A stretch of DNA of 64,000 bases from Chryseobacterium sp. KLBC 52 (lineage in GTDB: Bacteria > Bacteroidota > Bacteroidia > Flavobacteriales > Weeksellaceae), in NCBI RefSeq assembly GCF_003347605.1, contig NZ_QDFZ01000014.1, forward strand, positions 62,001 to 126,000, written 5' to 3'. Of this stretch, positions 33,060 to 41,556 are shown piece after piece. A program made the position numbers and the translations under genes. The notes under the pieces were generated by a model. It did not search any database. It had not been told where the DNA came from and was given only the letters and a program-made list of their open reading frames with translations. The number at the start of each line of letters is the position of its first letter. Position 1 is the first letter of the stretch.

Positions 33060-33878
33060 ATGAAAAATACATTATATATCATAGTATCTCTCCTTGCCTT
33101 AACTTCTTGTGAAAAAGAGATCGACCTGGACCTGAATGATCAAAGCGGAAACATTGTCATTGAAGGAAATGTAACCAATCAATCAGGACCTTATACAGTA
33201 AAAATCACAAAATCAGTCGGGTTTTCCGAACCCAATCAGTATCCGGCAGTAACCGGAGCTCAGGTTATTTTAAGTGATAATACAGGTCAGACAGAAACCC
33301 TTCATTATGTAGGAAACGGAGTCTATCAAACAACTACTTTCACGGGAGAGCCTGGCAGAACCTATACGTTGAAAGTAGAATCCGAAGGAAAGCAATATAG
33401 CGCTCAGAGCAAAATGCCTGAAGTGGTCAATTTTGACGGATTACAGCAGAGTTCTTTCAAATTTGGAGATAAAACCACGTATACCCTCTTACCATTATTT
33501 ACAGATCCATTACCATTAGGAAACCGCTACCTTTTTAGTTTTACCATCAATGATCTTACTAAAAAGTACATGAATACTTTTTCAGATAATGTGAATAACG
33601 GGTTACCCAACCAACAGCCTCTGATTCTTCCTAATGATGAGAATAAAGGCAGAGATCATGAAGTGGTAGTAGGAGATAAAATTCATGTAGAGATGCAATC
33701 TATAGATACCAACGTATTTACATATTACAGTGCTTTACTTCAGATTTCAGGCGGCAATGGAGGAACTGCAACTCCAACCAATCCTCCAAGTAATATCAGT
33801 AATGGAGCATTGGGATATTTTTCAGCCCATACGACAGATACGCAAACTTTTGTCATCGAGCAGATGACCACTCCATAA
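33060..33878 (+). CDS. DUF4249 outer-membrane lipoprotein
   Basis: The 272-residue precursor has a lipoprotein signal with LLALTSCEKEID (Cys about residue 17). A strand-rich domain of the DUF4249 family follows, with NIVIEGNVTNQSGPYTVKI and TGEPGRTYTLKVE. DUF4249 genes regularly follow TonB-dependent receptors of the kind encoded just upstream, and the three-base gap shows an operon. It probably caps or assists the receptor in substrate capture on the outer membrane. The substrate is unknown. Confidence 0.9.
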   Translation: MKNTLYIIVSLLALTSCEKEIDLDLNDQSGNIVIEGNVTNQSGPYTVKITKSVGFSEPNQYPAVTGAQVILSDNTGQTETLHYVGNGVYQTTTFTGEPGRTYTLKVESEGKQYSAQSKMPEVVNFDGLQQSSFKFGDKTTYTLLPLFTDPLPLGNRYLFSFTINDLTKKYMNTFSDNVNNGLPNQQPLILPNDENKGRDHEVVVGDKIHVEMQSIDTNVFTYYSALLQISGGNGGTATPTNPPSNISNGALGYFSAHTTDTQTFVIEQMTTP

Positions 33879-33883
33879 ATTAA

Positions 33884-33919
33884 AAAAGGGATATTCCAAT
33901 GGCAGGAATATCCTTTTTT
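33884..33919. terminator. Bidirectional terminator after the TonB/DUF4249 operon
   Basis: GGATATTCC (33889-33897) pairs with GGAATATCC (33905-33913), with flanking A and T runs. It serves the convergent YoaK gene too. Confidence 0.88.
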
Positions 33920-33929
33920 ATTTTCTCGC

Positions 33930-34655
33930 CTATCTTAATTTCCTTTTTAAAGCATAATATCTGTACAGAAGCTTGTCATACCTGATCACACAAACCAGAA
34001 ACCCTGCTGTCACCATCAATGTTTTGAGACGGATCATGCTATACCCGAAACCCCCAATGATGCATCCTGAAAAAAAGCAGGCAATAATCACCAGTTTAAG
34101 AGTGATGTTCTTTGTAAGCTGTCTCTTTTCATTTTCCCGTTCTTTAAAGAAAAGTTTTGAAAGTTCTATTCCCAGATCAGTAAATAATCCCGTAAGATGA
34201 GTCGTTCTCACCACAGACTGTGATACTCTTGTGACTAATGAATTCTGAACTCCCATTGCAAAAAGCAAAAGACCGGCAATGGTATAAGGAGATATTGATA
34301 GTTTCAGTGTCTCATCATCCGATATTCCTACGAAACCTAATATCAGAATTTCAGTAATCAAAGGAATAAGATGCGGGCGAAACATTTTACGTACGGAAGA
34401 AAATTCGACCATAAAGCTTGAACAGAATGCTCCTCCCAGAAAACAGATAATGAAGACAAGATAGGTAATAGCTTCGCTGTAATGACTGAGTAAAATTTCT
34501 TCGGAAAAGAAGGCAAAGTGCCCTGTTATGTTGGTGGTAAGTACTTTAACAGATAATACTCCCACAATATTCACTATTCCGGCAACAAAAGAAAGTGCTG
34601 ATGCCAGCTTAAGATTATGAAAATAGGTTCTGTTTCTCCCTCTGTGCCTGAACAT
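33930..34655 (-). CDS. YoaK/DUF1275 family membrane protein
   Basis: The 241-residue protein has six hydrophobic segments. The DUF1275 pattern is visible in ASALSFVAGIVNIVGVLSVKVL near the N-terminus, followed by TTNITGH, then a MGVQNSLVTRVSQSVVRTTHLTG segment in the second half. The two halves resemble an internal duplication. The family is common and annotated as a putative permease, but no transport substrate is established. It is transcribed alone, convergent with the TonB operon. Confidence 0.9.
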   Translation of the reverse strand: MFRHRGRNRTYFHNLKLASALSFVAGIVNIVGVLSVKVLTTNITGHFAFFSEEILLSHYSEAITYLVFIICFLGGAFCSSFMVEFSSVRKMFRPHLIPLITEILILGFVGISDDETLKLSISPYTIAGLLLFAMGVQNSLVTRVSQSVVRTTHLTGLFTDLGIELSKLFFKERENEKRQLTKNITLKLVIIACFFSGCIIGGFGYSMIRLKTLMVTAGFLVCVIRYDKLLYRYYALKRKLR

Positions 34656-35052
34656 TCTAAATTTCTATAAGGGTTGTATATTGTGCTTTTTTAAAATTTT
34701 ACTCAAAAAAACAGCTGGATAAAATAAATAAGCAAAAAAAAATAAATTAGAAATGTCAGCATAAAGCCGTGAAAAACATATCCGCTTAACTATTTATCCA
34801 GTGTTCTTTATAGAATTACGGAATCCCCTTTAACGTAAAATTCTACTTTTTCCGTAACAAATAACAGATCAGTTTATGACATGAAGATGCCTTCAAAACC
34901 TCTCTGAAATGTTCTGTTTCTTATTTCAGTACCAATTTTATTACTTTTGTAAAAGTAATTCGTTCAGAAAAAAAACCTTGTGATATAGATGGGTTTAAAA
35001 TGTGATTTAAGTTAAAAACTGAGCGTAAATTCAACAGCCGTATAGAAAAATT
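34656..35052. other. Intergenic region between divergent YoaK and Crp/Fnr genes
   Basis: This 397-base region contains promoters and the palindrome at 34940-34959. No gene, tRNA or terminator was found in the remainder. Confidence 0.5.
34940..34959 (+). promoter_or_regulatory. Palindrome overlapping the Crp/Fnr gene promoter
   Basis: ATTACTTTT and AAAAGTAAT are perfect inverted arms around a GT centre. TACTTTTG inside it (34942-34949) matches the -7 consensus. A dimer bound here would block RNA polymerase, which suggests repression, perhaps by the Crp/Fnr protein encoded 94 bases downstream. Confidence 0.5.
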
Positions 35053-35739
35053 ATGATCTCAAAATTTATTTTCAATAATCAGTATCTTTTTGATGAACTC
35101 CCCGAGTATGACAAAAATCTGCTTACAGGAGCAATGAAAACCAAAAACTACCGTAAAAATGAGCCCATATTTACGGACGGGACAAAACCTAACGGCATTT
35201 ACTACCTGAATGAGGGTAAAATAAAGAAATACAAGGTTGATAATGACGGAAGGGAACAGATTATTTACATTTACAGTTCCGGAGAATTTTTCGGCTATTC
35301 AGCGATCCTGAGCAACGAATCTTATGGAGATACGACCTCAACACTGGAGAATTCAGTTATTTCTTTTATTTCAAAAGACAGCTTTCTGAATATTCTGGAA
35401 CAGTCATCAGTTCTTTCAAGACTGTTATTGAAATCTCTGAGCCACGAATTCAGTGTAATGGCCAACCTTATTGCTGTTTTATCTCATCGTACCGTAAGGG
35501 AAAGAGCCGCTCTCAGCCTGCTGATTCTTCATGATAAATATAAATCCAGTGATGCTCCTGATGACGAAGTATTTATCACGCTCTCCCGTGTGGATCTTGC
35601 CAATATGGTAGGAACGGCCAGAGAAACTTTAGCGCGTATCATCAATGATTTCAAACAGGAAAAACTCATCAGATCCGAAGGACGGAAAATACAGATCATC
35701 AACTTTAAACAGTTAATTTATATTGCTAATTTTTATTAG
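35053..35739 (+). CDS. Crp/Fnr-family transcriptional regulator
   Basis: The 228-residue protein has a cyclic-nucleotide-binding-like sensor (about 20-125, with GIYYLNEGKIKKYKVDNDGR and SSGEFFGYSAIL), a long dimerisation helix and a Crp-type helix-turn-helix (LSRVDLANMVGTARETLARI, about 183-202). The Fnr-type N-terminal cysteine cluster is absent, so it is not an iron-sulfur oxygen sensor. The ligand is unknown. A palindrome overlapping its own promoter suggests autoregulation. The next gene, a VOC protein, has its own promoter. Confidence 0.92.
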   Translation: MISKFIFNNQYLFDELPEYDKNLLTGAMKTKNYRKNEPIFTDGTKPNGIYYLNEGKIKKYKVDNDGREQIIYIYSSGEFFGYSAILSNESYGDTTSTLENSVISFISKDSFLNILEQSSVLSRLLLKSLSHEFSVMANLIAVLSHRTVRERAALSLLILHDKYKSSDAPDDEVFITLSRVDLANMVGTARETLARIINDFKQEKLIRSEGRKIQIINFKQLIYIANFY

Positions 35740-35800
35740 TAAATCTTTCAAATTAAAAATCGCCCATTTCTACTGACAGCCTGTTGTCATAAACACCTGT

Positions 35801-35808
35801 TACCTTTG
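35801..35808 (+). promoter_or_regulatory. -7 promoter element of the VOC protein gene
   Basis: TACCTTTG matches TAnnTTTG, 32 bases upstream of the start codon at 35841. A TTG lies about 15 bases further upstream. Confidence 0.5.
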
Positions 35809-35840
35809 CTTATAATTAGTTTAAACAAATAAGTATCCTT

Positions 35841-36236
35841 ATGAAACTTACCTCATTAAGAATGATCAGCAAAGACATTAAAGCAGCTGTAGCATTTTAC
35901 GAACAGATTATGGGTATAACTGCCACATGGTACACGGAAGATTTTGCAGAACTTTCTACAGATTCTATTACGATTGCTATCGGAAGTACCCGGACAATGA
36001 AAATGTTCTCGGAAAGTCTGGCAGATTTCGCTGGAACAAAATCAACTATTATCGAATTTTTGGTTAACAATGTCGATGAAGAGTATGAAAGAATCAAAAA
36101 TATAGCTTCCGGAATTATTCAGGAACCGACAACAATGCCCTGGGGAAACAGATCTCTCCTGTTCTGTGATCCTGATGGCAATATGATCAACTTTTTTACT
36201 CCTGTGAGTGAAGAAGCTGTGAAGAAATTCAGTTAG
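35841..36236 (+). CDS. VOC-superfamily (glyoxalase/bleomycin-resistance-like) protein
   Basis: The 131-residue protein has the paired beta-alpha-beta-beta-beta modules of the vicinal oxygen chelate fold. They show as SKDIKAAVAFYEQIMG in the first module and LLFCDPDGNMINFFTP in the second. The second module ends in the family Asp-Pro-Asp-Gly-Asn turn. The usual metal-binding His in module one is not evident, so it may be a binding or resistance protein instead of a metal enzyme. No partner gene is in operon with it. Confidence 0.88.
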   Translation: MKLTSLRMISKDIKAAVAFYEQIMGITATWYTEDFAELSTDSITIAIGSTRTMKMFSESLADFAGTKSTIIEFLVNNVDEEYERIKNIASGIIQEPTTMPWGNRSLLFCDPDGNMINFFTPVSEEAVKKFS

Positions 36237-36255
36237 ATTTTTTATCCATCAACAC

Positions 36256-36418
36256 AAAAGAGGCTGTCTCAAAAGTCAAATAATTTGGTCTATGTCATTC
36301 TGAATACAGACTGAAAGTCTGCGAACGTAGTTCAGAAATGTAGTGAAGAATCTCATGTACTTAGTTATTAATGAGATTCTTCCTTCGTCAGAATGACACC
36401 TTTGAAACAGCCTCTTTT
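36256..36418. repeat. Nested palindromic repeat element, 163 bases (MITE-like)
   Basis: The outer arms AAAAGAGGCTGT (36256-36267) and ACAGCCTCTTTT (36407-36418) are perfect complements, with near-complementary bases inward. TGTCATTCTGA (36293-36303) and TCAGAATGACA (36388-36398) pair inside. A 12-bp stem GAAGAATCTCAT/ATGAGATTCTTC (36345-36356, 36371-36382) closes the core. GAGGCTGTCTCAAAA resembles IS terminal repeats. No coding capacity. Confidence 0.65.
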
Positions 36419-36445
36419 TTATGAATATGTTGATATTCTTGTAAT

Positions 36446-37393
36446 TTATTTCCCAAGGAATTCAATGGCTTTTCCAACAAATGCATCATGGTATTGATAG
36501 AAAGAAGCATGGCCTGAATCCGGGAAGATTACCAGTTCTGCATGGTCTAAATGCTGAGCCATATTTTTTGCATTCTGAACAGATACCGGAAGATCGTTTT
36601 CACCATGAACAATCAGTACCGGATTTTTAATCTTTTGAATTTCCGTAAGGGCAGCGGCATTAGGCTGAGCCCAACTCAATACAGCGGTAAACTGCGAGTT
36701 TGAAGTGGCATCACTTAAAGGAAGATCCCTATCTGTAGTTCTAAGCTGAACCCTTGCGAAAGATGCTTTTCCTTCTGCAATGCTTTGAGCAGATTCTGTA
36801 AAACCAAATTTCAGGAAGGAAGCTTCCGGGCTTAATCCGGCTGTTCCTGCAATAATATTGGGAAGATTAGATAACCCGATTGCTCCCTGTGGGCCTGTAC
36901 CTGTTAAAATCACTTTATTGATCAGTGAGGGATTAGTCAATACAATTCTCTGAGCAATAAATCCTCCCATAGAAAATCCCATGATATTCACTTTGGTATA
37001 ATGTAAAGCTTTAATAAAATCTACTGCATCATCAGCCATTGCCTGAACAGTATTGGGCGTTGTTCCTTTTGAGGAAGCCACTCCTTTATTATCGAAAATA
37101 ATGACTTTATACTTTGTTGCCAATCCATCAGTCACAGCAGGATCCCAATCATCCATTGAGCCGCCTAATCCCGGAAGAAGAACCAGAGGAACTCCGTCTT
37201 CTTTTCCTAAAACACGGTAGGCAATGGCAGTTCCTTTAACGGTTATGAATTGGGTTTTGGCAGTTTGGTGGTTTCTGTTTTGTATCTCCTGCGTCGTGGG
37301 AGGCTCATTTTCTTCAGTGCAGGAAACGGTCACTACCGTAAAAAGAGTTAAACATAATAAGCTTAAGGCTGAAATTTTTCTGATTGTTTTCAT
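36446..37393 (-). CDS. Exported alpha/beta fold hydrolase (lipoprotein)
   Basis: The 315-residue precursor has a lipoprotein-like signal (LLCLTLFTVVTVSCTEE, Cys about 25). It then shows an alpha/beta hydrolase domain with LLPGLGGSMDDWDP, the elbow GFSMGG with Ser as nucleophile, and HGENDLPVS supplying Asp. DSGHASFYQY supplies His. The order and spacing match the small-molecule hydrolase and haloperoxidase-like group. It should act on the periplasmic side. The gene stands alone; a palindromic repeat lies just beyond its stop codon. Confidence 0.9.
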   Translation of the reverse strand: MKTIRKISALSLLCLTLFTVVTVSCTEENEPPTTQEIQNRNHQTAKTQFITVKGTAIAYRVLGKEDGVPLVLLPGLGGSMDDWDPAVTDGLATKYKVIIFDNKGVASSKGTTPNTVQAMADDAVDFIKALHYTKVNIMGFSMGGFIAQRIVLTNPSLINKVILTGTGPQGAIGLSNLPNIIAGTAGLSPEASFLKFGFTESAQSIAEGKASFARVQLRTTDRDLPLSDATSNSQFTAVLSWAQPNAAALTEIQKIKNPVLIVHGENDLPVSVQNAKNMAQHLDHAELVIFPDSGHASFYQYHDAFVGKAIEFLGK

Positions 37394-37539
37394 TGTTGTT
37401 TATTTTTGTATGATTATGGTGCAAACATAAAACACAAAAACAGGCAGAACACTCACAAGCTTTATGAACAGGACATTTTAGCAGCTCAGTTAGACATTTT
37501 ACAAGTTGAAAACAAAAGTAAAGATTTCAAAAACAATCT

Positions 37540-37947
37540 TTAAAGATCCTGAGCTGATCTCAATGCGTATAGGGCATCCATTGCTTTTTCAGCATCTTTT
37601 TCAGCTACGAAAATATGATCATGAAAATAAGCAGCAACTACGTTACAACTGATATTCTCCTTTTTCAAGGCATTGGCAAAAGCAGCAGTAAGTCCTACCG
37701 CTTCCAGAGAAGAGTGAATATTTAAGGTAATCCAGGAAGAAATATAACTATAGTCTAAAGACCATTCATCTGCTATATTTTTGTCTAAAACAATAGTGAC
37801 CGCTTCAGTTTCCCGAAAAAAGAACAAGATTTTTCCTATATCCGGTATTCCGTCTAAGGTTTCAACAGTACAAAATACATATTCTCCGGTATTCAATACT
37901 GGTTCCATATTCTGAATCAGTACCGCTAAGTCTTTTTCTCCTGACAT
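37540..37947 (-). CDS. ACT-domain-containing protein
   Basis: The 135-residue protein (start at 37947) has two ACT-like halves. The second, with SYISSWITLNIHSSLEAVGL followed by VVAAYFHDHIFVAEKDAEKA, matches the ACT_7 pattern seen in small stand-alone ACT proteins. Such proteins are thought to bind amino acids, but no enzyme domain is attached. An upstream ATG at 38010 would add 21 residues with no family match. Its stop lies 146 bases upstream of the exported hydrolase start. Confidence 0.75.
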   Translation of the reverse strand: MSGEKDLAVLIQNMEPVLNTGEYVFCTVETLDGIPDIGKILFFFRETEAVTIVLDKNIADEWSLDYSYISSWITLNIHSSLEAVGLTAAFANALKKENISCNVVAAYFHDHIFVAEKDAEKAMDALYALRSAQDL

Positions 37948-38472
37948 CTTTTTTGATGCAAAACTAAGGCATAGATGACAGTCTTTGTTTATCATTTGAT
38001 AAAAAAACACTCAATTGCTATATTGAAATAGTGATTCTTTTCTCGTCCAAAAACACAAAAGGAAGCATAATGCCTCCTTTTTGTGTTTGTAATGTAACCT
38101 ATCACTGAACCTCACTATATGTGTTTGTGTTTTTTTCTGATCATTTGGCTTTTTTAAGAAGTCCGGTTAAGGTTATTCATACACTTCTTTAATTTCATCA
38201 GTGTTTATTAATTTTTCATCATTTGTGTTTCTATAACTACCGTTTATTATTTGTATAGTTATAATCATCTGTGGTTTTTTGTGTGTGAAGCTTCAGAAGG
38301 TAAAGAGCATTTCTCAGTTGCTTTTTCATTACTCAAATTTCACAGTACAAAGGAACGACATTCTCAAATAAAATCTTCTATAAACCCCATCGATACATAT
38401 CGACCGACTTATAGATATTTATCGATGAAATATAATATTCTGACTCTTTGAAGTGGTGATCACCTTGAAACA
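37948..38472. other. Intergenic region with inverted repeats
   Basis: This 525-base interval holds no convincing gene. It contains the terminator-like palindrome at 38051-38088. An 8-bp inverted repeat TATAACTA/TAGTTATA lies at 38232-38263, and a small palindrome CGATACATATCG at 38391-38402. The last two have no clear role. Confidence 0.45.
38051..38088 (-). terminator. Palindromic terminator between the response-regulator and ACT genes
   Basis: AAACACAAAAGGA pairs almost fully with TCCTTTTTGTGTTT, and the inner part GCAT/ATGC also pairs, giving a nearly continuous hairpin of about 38 bases. It lies between two minus-strand genes; its T tract is weak, so function as a terminator is probable but not certain. 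Confidence 0.5.
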
Positions 38473-39126
38473 CTATAGTTTATGATGGGTTTTGACAAGT
38501 TCTACAAGCTCAACCATATTTTCAATCTTTAGTTTTTCAAAAATATTTTTTTTGATTGTGCTCACTGTATTTTGTTTGATATTCAGACTGTTTGAAATTT
38601 CAAGGTTTCCGTATCCTTCAGCGTAAAGCTCTGCAATCTCCATTTCTCTTTTGGTTAAAATGTTCAGTGGGCTTATCAGATCCGGATTGTAAACAAACTG
38701 TACCAGCAGATTTCGTAAAAGCGCAGAGAAATATTCTCCTTTCTCGATAAAGGTTGTAATCGCTTCCTTTACCTCTTCCTCTTCGCTCAGTTTACTCAGA
38801 TAACCATCAGCACCGGCTTTGATGAATTTAAGGCCATGGAGCTCTTCTTCGAGTCCGGTAAAAATCAAAATTTTAAGATCAGGATTTACACTTTTCATCT
38901 GTGGTAAAATATGAAGACTGTTTCCGTCCGGGAAATGGGCATCAATAACGGCCATCTCTATTCCTTTGGATTCTATCAGCTCCAATACCTGATGCAGAGA
39001 TGAGGTCTGATACACTTTAGCGTTCGGAACAATATCACTGATCACAATCTCCATTCCCTGGCGTACAATACTGTGATCATCTGCCAGAAGAAATATAATC
39101 TCTTTATTTTGAATTGGTGTTTCCAT
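38473..39126 (-). CDS. LuxR-type response regulator
   Basis: The 217-residue protein has a receiver domain with acidic DD at 16-17, phospho-acceptor Asp62 in VIDAHFPDG and the conserved Lys in YLSKLSEEE. A C-terminal LuxR helix-turn-helix (about 155-210) contains LTKREMEIAELYAEGYGNLE. It is a NarL/FixJ-type transcription regulator. Its start overlaps the end of the upstream histidine kinase gene by 23 bases, so the two form a two-component pair read in one transcript. Target genes cannot be inferred from the neighbourhood. Confidence 0.95.
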   Translation of the reverse strand: METPIQNKEIIFLLADDHSIVRQGMEIVISDIVPNAKVYQTSSLHQVLELIESKGIEMAVIDAHFPDGNSLHILPQMKSVNPDLKILIFTGLEEELHGLKFIKAGADGYLSKLSEEEEVKEAITTFIEKGEYFSALLRNLLVQFVYNPDLISPLNILTKREMEIAELYAEGYGNLEISNSLNIKQNTVSTIKKNIFEKLKIENMVELVELVKTHHKL

Positions 39127-40837
39127 TAGTATTACTATTTAAATTGATCCTGAATGTCACTTTAGTTCCTTTATGCAATTTACTCTCAACGGATATATCG
39201 CCATCGAAAAGTTCTACAATTTCTTTTACCAGATTAAGCCCAAGTCCCGCTCCCAGATTATCGACTTCATCAGAAACCATTCCCTGATAATAAGGGTCAA
39301 AAATTTTACCAAGATCCGATTCTGATATTCCTACTCCGGTATCTGCTACAGTTGTGATCAGACAAATTTTATTGTCTCCAAGGGATTCTGTAGCCAATAC
39401 AAGATCAATCTGCCCGTTTTCTGTAAATTTATTCGCATTTCCCAGAATATTCATAAAAATCTGATTGATTCTGATATTATCCGAATACACTACTAAGTTT
39501 TCAGGGATTCTGTCTGTAACTGCAAATCTGTTGTTTCTCGTTTCCAGATAAGGGGTAATGACCTTTACAATAGAACTGATCTCCTCTTTAAGGTTAAAAA
39601 CAGATTTTATAAGTTCTTTTTCTGCATTTTCATTTTTGGTATATTCCAGAATCTGGTTAGATTGCAGAAGTAAAGTACTGTTGGTAAATTTGATGGATTT
39701 TAGATAATCTTTTATGGTCTCATCTTCAGTAGTTCTGTGGATTTTATCAATAAAAATATTGATGATTTTCAAAGGAGATCTCAGGTCATGACTTAGCATT
39801 CCCAGAATCCTGTTTTTGAAATTAAGGTTCTTTTTAATTTCCTTATTGGCAGCATCCAGTTTTTGTTCATAAACAAATGCCATTCTTGTAAAATACATGA
39901 TCAGAATAGAAACAATAAACATCAGAATCATAAGTCCCAATACCAGATAAGTACGTATCTTGTTATTATTGGAGCTTTGTTCGTTGTATTCTCTTTCCAG
40001 TTCAGATTTAAAATCCCTGATGGCATTTTCATACACTTCTATTAAGTTGTTACTATACACCAACAGCTTACTGAAATTGCTGTAAAACTGTAAGTTATTC
40101 TTTTGACTAATAGCTGCCAGCAACTGAACCTTCTTTACTTCGGCTGCATAATGCTTGTCTATAGATTTTATCGTATTATCCATTTTGGATTTTACCTGAG
40201 AAAGATCTATCGTTTTGTTATTGGTCATCGTTATGACAGTACTCTCCTTCTGAACATCTACTTTCCCTGTTACCGCATCTTTTAAACGTCCGAAAAAGCC
40301 TTTCTTTTTTACTGTATCTGCATAAGTACGTGTTTGAATCTTGAAATCTTCAAAATCATTTTTATACCTGGCAGGTTCATATTGCTTATCCTCAATCTTT
40401 GCTGGTGGGTTCAGAGAAGTCTGGTACACTGAATCTATCAATGTCTTCAGTTTTGCAGTCTTTAAGGTATCCTTGCTGCGAAGCGCCAGATTTTTTTTCA
40501 GTCTGGGACTTGTATTTTCATATTCACCAATTTTATCAAAATTAGTTTTAAGCTTTCTCAACGACTGGAAATAGAGCTGCAGATCATTATTATCCTGAGT
40601 GGCCATATACTTCTGAAGATGATCCTGTGCATCCATGAAATCTTTCCTGGAATTATCGGTCAGTCCTCCCAATGCACGGCTTTCCTCAAGCTGATCTTTA
40701 ATAAACTTCAGCTTCTTCCCATTGACAAATTCATTGTAGAAAAATATGGCAATAATGACCTGTATCAGTAAAATACAAAGGATTAAAGAGTAATGAACAA
40801 GTTTTCTCAATTTAAAATTTAAGAATTTATTTTTCAT
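39104..40837 (-). CDS. Sensor histidine kinase with coiled-coil periplasmic domain
   Basis: The 577-residue kinase has two membrane helices (about 14-34 and 297-317) flanking a Lys/Glu-rich, mostly helical periplasmic domain of about 260 residues. The phospho-acceptor His350 lies in MLSHDLRSPLKIIN, followed by an HATPase domain with NILGNANKFTENGQ, DTGVGIS and GAGLGLNLVKEIVELFDG. The large helical sensor lacks a recognisable ligand-binding fold. The paired response regulator gene overlaps its 3' end. The signal is unknown. Confidence 0.94.
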   Translation of the reverse strand: MKNKFLNFKLRKLVHYSLILCILLIQVIIAIFFYNEFVNGKKLKFIKDQLEESRALGGLTDNSRKDFMDAQDHLQKYMATQDNNDLQLYFQSLRKLKTNFDKIGEYENTSPRLKKNLALRSKDTLKTAKLKTLIDSVYQTSLNPPAKIEDKQYEPARYKNDFEDFKIQTRTYADTVKKKGFFGRLKDAVTGKVDVQKESTVITMTNNKTIDLSQVKSKMDNTIKSIDKHYAAEVKKVQLLAAISQKNNLQFYSNFSKLLVYSNNLIEVYENAIRDFKSELEREYNEQSSNNNKIRTYLVLGLMILMFIVSILIMYFTRMAFVYEQKLDAANKEIKKNLNFKNRILGMLSHDLRSPLKIINIFIDKIHRTTEDETIKDYLKSIKFTNSTLLLQSNQILEYTKNENAEKELIKSVFNLKEEISSIVKVITPYLETRNNRFAVTDRIPENLVVYSDNIRINQIFMNILGNANKFTENGQIDLVLATESLGDNKICLITTVADTGVGISESDLGKIFDPYYQGMVSDEVDNLGAGLGLNLVKEIVELFDGDISVESKLHKGTKVTFRINLNSNTNGNTNSK

Positions 40838-41556
40838 ATTTGTTTATCAGTTAAATTAATTTCCTGATGACATAAGTCCATTAGATATTAGCCTTTAACA
40901 ATATAGCATTATTTTCAATAATTTCATAATAAGCATATATCATTCAATTGGCAAAGTTAAAGTAATTTTTGTCTTCATATAATAATGAATATTTGATTAA
41001 ACTCACAGAATTTATTTTTTTTTACCATTAAAACGCTTTGTAAACACTCAGTTTTATGTATGTAAATCTTTTTTTTTAGATCAATTGCAAAAAGTTGAGG
41101 TTCAGTAAAATATTATTTTTCTGTTCATTTTATTACCAATAGTAAACAACGAGGCAAAAAAAAGTGAGCAGATAATTCATAAACCACTTATACCATACCT
41201 TCTTCGTAATTGCTGCAACCACCTTCCGGAAATAGATTTCCTGGCATTCCGTATTTCTACGCGGATCTTCTGGATCTTGTAGGTATTATCGTGTATGGAG
41301 AAAATAAAAAAGTAGATAAAACGCTGGATTGATTAAAATTTTATGACTAAGAATGTTTTTAAGCTTATCAAAACAGAAGCTATTATATTCTTATTCCATA
41401 TCACCATCATTAGTATTTTCTATTTTTCTATGGAAATCTTGCGATGATATTTTCCTAACTTTTCAGTTTGAAACGAAATAAAGAATACTTCAGACAATTC
41501 ATTACATTTTCTGAAATATTCAATAGCAAATAACTGCAAAACCTCTTTATCATCTT
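40838..41556. other. Long intergenic region, possibly with a gene remnant
   Basis: This 719-base AT-rich region lies between divergent genes. Around 41200-41330 the plus strand has about 40 codons, from just after a TAA to the TGA near 41328, reading GIPYFYADLLDLVGIIVYGE with no start codon. This could be a decayed protein end. No tRNA or clear terminator was found. Promoters for the kinase and the VWA gene are expected here. Confidence 0.4.

Noticed and set aside
38232..38402. Inverted repeats near the response-regulator gene end, considered as operators
   Set aside because: They are short, lie downstream of the gene and have no promoter nearby; kept only as a note in the intergenic entry.
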